A DNA stretch of 64,000 bases. Source: JBGPQJ01 sp963709295 (GTDB lineage Bacteria; Chloroflexota; Anaerolineae; Anaerolineales; Villigracilaceae). Below the pieces are notes generated by a model, which worked only from the letters and a program-made list of their open reading frames with translations, was not told where the DNA came from and made no database searches. The DNA lies in assembly GCA_963709295.1 (NCBI GenBank), contig CAVPVW010000008.1:496001-560000 (forward strand). Direction: 5' to 3'. Shown in pieces: positions 60,465-64,000 of the stretch (position 1 is its first letter; each line of letters begins with the position of its first letter). The position numbers were made by a program, and so were the translations under genes.

Positions 60465-61244
60465 TCACCGGCTGCGCTGCCGGACAACCTCGTACATCAA
60501 CACCGCGCCTGCCACGCCGGCATTGAGCGATTCCATTTGTCCGGGCATGGGGATGCGGATCATTTCTGTGGCCAGGCTTCGCGCCTGCGTACTAGCGCCT
60601 TCTGCTTCGCCGCCAATGACCAGTGCCGTGGGGCGGATGAAATCGACTTCCCAGCAGGACTTCTCCGCTTCTGTATCTGACAGGTACACGGACATCCCCC
60701 TCACCCGCTCCCCAAGCTGGTCCCATGTCAGCGAAAGGATTGGCAGCCGGAAGTGGGCGCCCATCCCGGCCCGCACAACCTTTGGAGCAAAGGGATCGGT
60801 CGTCTCTGGCGGGAGAAAGACCGCCTGCACGCCTGCCGCTGCTGCTGTACGCAGCAGCGTGCCCAAATTGCCGGGGTCGCGGATCTGGTCGGGGATGAGG
60901 ACAAAATCCAGTTGGGCAGGCAGGCGCAGGGAGTCGGGTGGATCGAGCGCGAGCACCGCGATAATTCCTTGCGGATTCTCGGTCTCGGTCATTGACTGAA
61001 ACAGATTTTCCACCACCGGTTCCACATCGACACCCTTGGCGGTCAAGGACTTCACGAGTTCCTGGCCGCGCTGACTCAATCCGTCAGTGTGCAGCACGAA
61101 TCGAAAATTCCAACCGGCGGAGAAGGCTTCCTCAACCAGGCGCACGCCCTCGGCGAGGAACGCGCTGTTCTCGCGGCGTTCTTTCGGACGCCCCGCCAGT
61201 GCGCGGATCAACTTGATCTTCGGGTTTTGACTCGAGGTGATCAT
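60465..61244 (-). CDS. TrmH/SpoU-family RNA 2'-O-methyltransferase
   Basis: The 259-residue protein has an N-terminal substrate-binding domain (SSQNPKIKLIRALAGRPKER, FLAEGVRLVEEA) and the SPOUT knot: DQIRDPGNLGTLLRTAAAAG, TALVIGGEAEGAS and RIPMPGQMESLNAGVAGAVL, the three family motifs. It methylates ribose in rRNA or tRNA; exact site unknown. It follows the rplT terminator. Confidence 0.92.
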   Translation of the reverse strand: MITSSQNPKIKLIRALAGRPKERRENSAFLAEGVRLVEEAFSAGWNFRFVLHTDGLSQRGQELVKSLTAKGVDVEPVVENLFQSMTETENPQGIIAVLALDPPDSLRLPAQLDFVLIPDQIRDPGNLGTLLRTAAAAGVQAVFLPPETTDPFAPKVVRAGMGAHFRLPILSLTWDQLGERVRGMSVYLSDTEAEKSCWEVDFIRPTALVIGGEAEGASTQARSLATEMIRIPMPGQMESLNAGVAGAVLMYEVVRQRSR

Positions 61245-61309
61245 CTACTTATGCCCCATTTTAACGGATGAGCCATCCTACGCGATTATTTTACCCCCTT
61301 AAACACAAC

Positions 61310-61333
61310 GAGGGCGGACTGTTGTCCGCCCTC
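61310..61333 (-). terminator. Terminator after rplT
   Basis: A 10-bp perfect stem (GAGGGCGGAC/GTCCGCCCTC) with a 4-base loop, 17 bases beyond the rplT stop. It separates the ribosomal operon from the methylase gene. Confidence 0.8.
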
Positions 61334-61350
61334 GCCTTTAATCGAATCAG

Positions 61351-61701
61351 TTATGCCTTGCCGGCTTGCGCTACCACCGCAGAGAATGCCTGCGGGTCGC
61401 GTACGGCCAGATCGGCCAGCATCTTGCGGTTGATCGTGATGTCGGCTTTCTTCATGGACGACACCAGCCGGCTGTAGGTCGTGCCGTTCAGCCTTGCCGC
61501 CGCGTTGATGCGGGCGATCCACAGCCTGCGCAAGTCGCGCTTGCGGGTGCGGCGGTCGCGTGAGGCATACCACAGGCTTTTCAGCATCGCCTCGTTGGCG
61601 CGCTTGAAGAGGAAGTGCCTCGTGCCGCGTTGCCCCTTCGTGATCTTCAAAACCTTCTTGTGACGACGGTGGCCGTAAGGACCACCCTTTACACGTGTCA
61701 T
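61351..61701 (-). CDS. rplT: 50S ribosomal protein L20
   Basis: The 116-residue protein has the bL20 pattern: TRVKGGPYGHRRHKKVLK, GTRHFLFKRANEAMLKSLWYA, RDRRTRKRDLRRLWIARINAA. It starts after AGGAGG. It follows rpmI in the usual infC-rpmI-rplT order. A stem-loop leader of ~115 bases separates it from rpmI. Confidence 0.98.
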   Translation of the reverse strand: MTRVKGGPYGHRRHKKVLKITKGQRGTRHFLFKRANEAMLKSLWYASRDRRTRKRDLRRLWIARINAAARLNGTTYSRLVSSMKKADITINRKMLADLAVRDPQAFSAVVAQAGKA

Positions 61702-61816
61702 TTACTTTTTTCCTCCTGCAAACCCCCGGGCGTCGGCACAGGAATGACCCTGTGACCAGTTACATACACCCGGCAGCCGCAACTAAAACGGATACGACCG
61801 GCTCGGACCGAAGTCC

Positions 61817-62047
61817 TTAAGCCTTCATGTTCGGCGACAGGCGTTTAACGCGCTTGATGATTCCGCGTCCCTTGACGGGGATCATCTTGGAGAGTTTCAC
61901 CTTGGTCCGATCAGACGTGCGTCGGCGCAGGTGGCTCTTGCCGCCCTTGGTGCGCACCAACAGGCCAGACCCGGTCAGGCGGAACCGTTTGGAGGTCGCC
62001 TTGTGGGTCTTGAGTTTGTATTTCCCTTCCTTTTTCTTGTGAGGCAC
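61817..62047 (-). CDS. rpmI: 50S ribosomal protein L35
   Basis: The 76-residue basic protein has YKLKTHKATSKRFRLTGSG and the ending IIKRVKRLSPNMKA; bL35 proteins share this. It starts behind AGGAG in the infC-rpmI-rplT operon. Confidence 0.95.
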   Translation of the reverse strand: MPHKKKEGKYKLKTHKATSKRFRLTGSGLLVRTKGGKSHLRRRTSDRTKVKLSKMIPVKGRGIIKRVKRLSPNMKA

Positions 62048-62085
62048 AGCTGCCTACTCCTTTCATTTCGACTCAGAAAAAATAA

Positions 62086-62111
62086 CCGCGGGCTGTGACG
62101 TGCTCCCGCGG
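62086..62111 (-). terminator. Attenuator-like stem between infC and rpmI
   Basis: CCGCGGG pairs with CCCGCGG over a 12-base loop. On the minus strand it is followed by TTATTTTTT. It could reduce read-through to rpmI and rplT or be an L20-controlled element; I cannot tell which. Confidence 0.5.
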
Positions 62112-62135
62112 GATTGAACAATCCTTGGAGAGTAA

Positions 62136-62678
62136 TTACGCCGGCTCGGTTTCGGCCTTCTTCTTGGCCTTGGCTGGTCCGAGCACCACCAGCATCGTGC
62201 GCCCTTCCATCATCGGGGCTTGTTCGATCACGCCGACGTCCGATAACGATTGGGCGACTTCCTTCAGGTCTTCCAACGCGATTTCCGGGTAGTCCATTTC
62301 GCGCCCGCGGAACTTGACGGTGACCCGCACCTTGTGCCCCTGGAGCAGCCAGCGGCGGGCGTCGTCCACCTTGAAACCGCGATGCGCTTCATTAGTCTTC
62401 GGGCGCAAGCGGATCTCTTTGATCTCGATCTTGGTTTGCGCCTTCCTGGCTTCCCGGTCCTTCTTCGTGCGCTCGAACAGGAACTTGCCAAAGTCGAGGA
62501 TGCGGCAGACGGGAGGCACCGCGGTCGGAGAGACTTCCACCAGGTCGAGGTCAGCGTCACGGGCCATCTGGATGGCCTGGCGCGTGGGCACAACACCGAC
62601 ATTTTCGCCGTTTGCGCCGATCACGCGAACTTCAGCAACGCGGATGGCTTCATTTATTCGGAATTCGTTGGCGCTTAT
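62136..62678 (-). CDS. infC: Translation initiation factor IF-3 with AUA start
   Basis: 180 residues with both IF-3 domains: SANEFRINEAIRVAEVRVIG at the start, ANGENVGVVPTRQA, PPVCRILDFGKFLFE, KEIRLRPKTNEAH and VKFRGREMDYPEIALEDL. The conserved N terminus has no ATG, GTG or TTG upstream in frame before AAGGAG (62685-62690). The codon 6 bases after this site is ATA at 62676-62678. IF-3 genes are known for rare starts (AUU) that allow self-control by IF-3, and ATA fits that. A GTG at 62622-62624 would lose the conserved N terminus. Confidence 0.9.
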   Translation of the reverse strand: MSANEFRINEAIRVAEVRVIGANGENVGVVPTRQAIQMARDADLDLVEVSPTAVPPVCRILDFGKFLFERTKKDREARKAQTKIEIKEIRLRPKTNEAHRGFKVDDARRWLLQGHKVRVTVKFRGREMDYPEIALEDLKEVAQSLSDVGVIEQAPMMEGRTMLVVLGPAKAKKKAETEPA

Positions 62679-62794
62679 ACTCTTCTCCTTGAAAACTGAA
62701 ACCCAGCCCGAGGCTGGTTTTTAGCGGGCGAATGATACCACAGGCGGGGGTGAATCGTCAACCGATGGGGAACGAGTGTTAGTGTTTATTAGTC

Positions 62795-62827
62795 ACAGCA
62801 GGTCACGTTTGAAACGTGACCTGCTGT
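62795..62827 (-). terminator. 16-bp hairpin after thrS
   Basis: Positions 62795-62810 are the complement of 62812-62827 (ACAGCAGGTCACGTTT, then one base, then its complement). It begins 2 bases beyond the thrS stop. It lacks a strong T-run. Probably ends or weakens thrS transcripts before infC. Confidence 0.65.
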
Positions 62828-62829
62828 CT

Positions 62830-64000
62830 CTAAACGCCTTCTTCAATATCCTTCTTCGCCTTAGCCACAAAATCCGCCAGAGGCATCGGGCCGGGGTTGT
62901 CGCCGTTGCGCAGGCGCAGCGCCACCGCCCCGGCTTCGGCTTCCTTGTCGCCGACCACCAGCATGTAGGGAATCTTCTGGTTCTGTGCGTCGCGGATCTT
63001 GGCATTCATGCGGTCGTTACGGGAATCCGACATCCACACGGAATCCCTGCGCGCGCAGGTCAGCGACCACCTTCTGGGCATACTCGAGGTGCCGGTCCGC
63101 GATTGGGACGACCACTGCCTGCACCGGCGCCAGCCAGACCGGGAACGCCCCGGCAAAATGCTCGATGATCACGCCCAGGAAGCGTTCCGTTGTCCCGGTT
63201 ACCGCGCGGTGCAAGACCACGGGCGTGTGCTCCGCGCCGTCCTCGCCAATGTAACTACAGTAAGGCTTGCCGGCTGAATGAAATCCACCTGAATCGTGGA
63301 GAGCTGCCACTCGCGTCCGAGCACGTCGCGGGCGATAAAGTCTGCCTTGGGGCCGTAGAAGGCCGCCTCCCCCTCCGCTTCGTAGAAATCGACCTGGTTG
63401 GCCACCAGCGCAGCGCGCAATGCCGATTCCGCCCGAGTCCATTTCTCGTCGTCCTGTACGTACTTTCCACCCGCACCACGCAGTGACAGGCGCACCTTGT
63501 AATCTGTGAAGCGGTAGCGGTTGAGCACTTCCTTGATGACCTGCAGATCGAGCGAAAACTCCTGCTCAACCTGGTCTTCCGTGCAAAAAGTGTGGCAGTC
63601 ATCCTGGGTCAGAGCGCGGACGCGCGTCAGGCCGTTCAACTCGCCGGTCTTCTCGTAGCGGTAGAGCGTGGCAAACTCCGCGAAGCGCAGCGGCAGCTCG
63701 CGATAGGAATGGCGGCCCATCTCGTTGTAGAGCGTCATGTGCGAGGGGCAGTTCATCGGCTTGAGGCGGAAGGTGACGTTCTCATCCACCATCGGCGGGA
63801 ACATGGAATCCTTGTAGTTGGCGTAATGGCCGGAGCGATGGTACAGATCCTCCTTGACGAGGTGACCCGTCCACACATGCTGGAAGCCATGCTTGGTCTG
63901 CACATCCCGGACGTAATTCTCCATGATGTAACGCAATTGCTCGCCCTTGGGAGTGAACAGCGGCAAGCCGGGGCCGACGTCCTCGGAGAAATAGAACAGC
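62830..64000 (-). CDS. thrS: Threonyl-tRNA synthetase, 5' part outside window, two frame breaks
   Basis: The C-terminal ~390 residues of a class II synthetase: MNCPSHMTLYNEMGRHSYRELPLR (motif 2 region), TRVRALTQDDCHTFCTEDQ, EGEAAFYGPKADF, STIQVDF, GEDGAEHTPVVLHRAVTGTTERF (motif 3), then the anticodon-binding domain (FPVWLAPVQAVVVPIAD, MNAKIRDAQNQKIPYMLVVG). One base is missing near 63268-63272 (repair gives IQPAKPYCSYIG). One is extra near 63030-63033 (repair gives VDVDSRNDRMNAK). An essential gene is unlikely to carry two such breaks, so these look like sequencing errors. Confidence 0.93.

Overview
The window looks like a chromosomal segment of a Chloroflexota bacterium, most likely an Anaerolineae-type lineage. 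I infer this from gene content, not from a marker tree. The signs are GC-rich coding with tightly packed minus-strand operons, a two-subunit class I fumarase, a stand-alone B12-binding mutase subunit with MeaB, bacterial Elp3, SLH-domain surface protein, many Thr/Pro-rich lipoproteins, and a CsaB-like pyruvyl transferase. No CRISPR array or rRNA was seen. One tRNA (Leu, CAA) is present.

Layout. 1-5.1 kb: a partial quinate-dehydrogenase-like gene, a carotenoid-type membrane protein, the fumarase operon with an L,D-transpeptidase, and a CelD-type acetyltransferase. 5.1-10 kb: a PP2C-like/TM/propeller protein, an IS200/IS605-type TnpB element whose end supplies that gene's stop codon, and a conserved protein of unknown function. 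10-25 kb: a surface and polysaccharide region with lipoproteins, an SLH-anchored M4 metalloprotease, glycosyltransferases, and an export operon (ABC permease, ABC ATPase, and a 1273-residue fusion of pyruvyl transferase, GT2 and GT4). It ends in an AT-rich gene resembling plant glucuronoxylan methyltransferases (DUF579). 25-30 kb: SET protein, DDAH-like amidinohydrolase, AMP nucleosidase, methyltransferase and Elp3. 30-36 kb: one seven-gene operon (B12 subunit, meaB, GNAT, prs, GT, mutM, membrane protein). 36-41 kb: Kelch lipoprotein, a small membrane protein bracketed by direct repeats, a secreted protein and a PAS histidine kinase. 41-46 kb: glgC plus a Ca-type ATPase, and mntP under a yybP-ykoY (Mn2+) riboswitch. 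46-54 kb: broken lipoprotein, tRNA-Leu, YchF-type GTPase, pepF, a hydrolase followed by a second copy of the pepF 3' end, an IS3 element, and ssb. 54-59 kb: phosphodiesterase lipoprotein, panC, a GT39 gene followed by a second copy of the panC 3' end, and an unrecognised AT-rich gene. 59-64 kb: DUF711, TrmH-family methylase, rplT, rpmI, infC and thrS (truncated by the window).

Three things stand out. First, three small gene inserts (hydrolase, GT39, small membrane protein) lie between direct repeats. In two of them the repeat is the 3' end of the preceding housekeeping gene with mostly silent differences, as if foreign cassettes had entered gene ends. Second, surface-polymer genes of unusual architecture lie near an SLH protein. 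Third, about 14 one-base frame breaks are scattered over the window, two of them in thrS. These are most simply uncorrected sequencing indels, so broken genes here should not be read as pseudogenes without read support.
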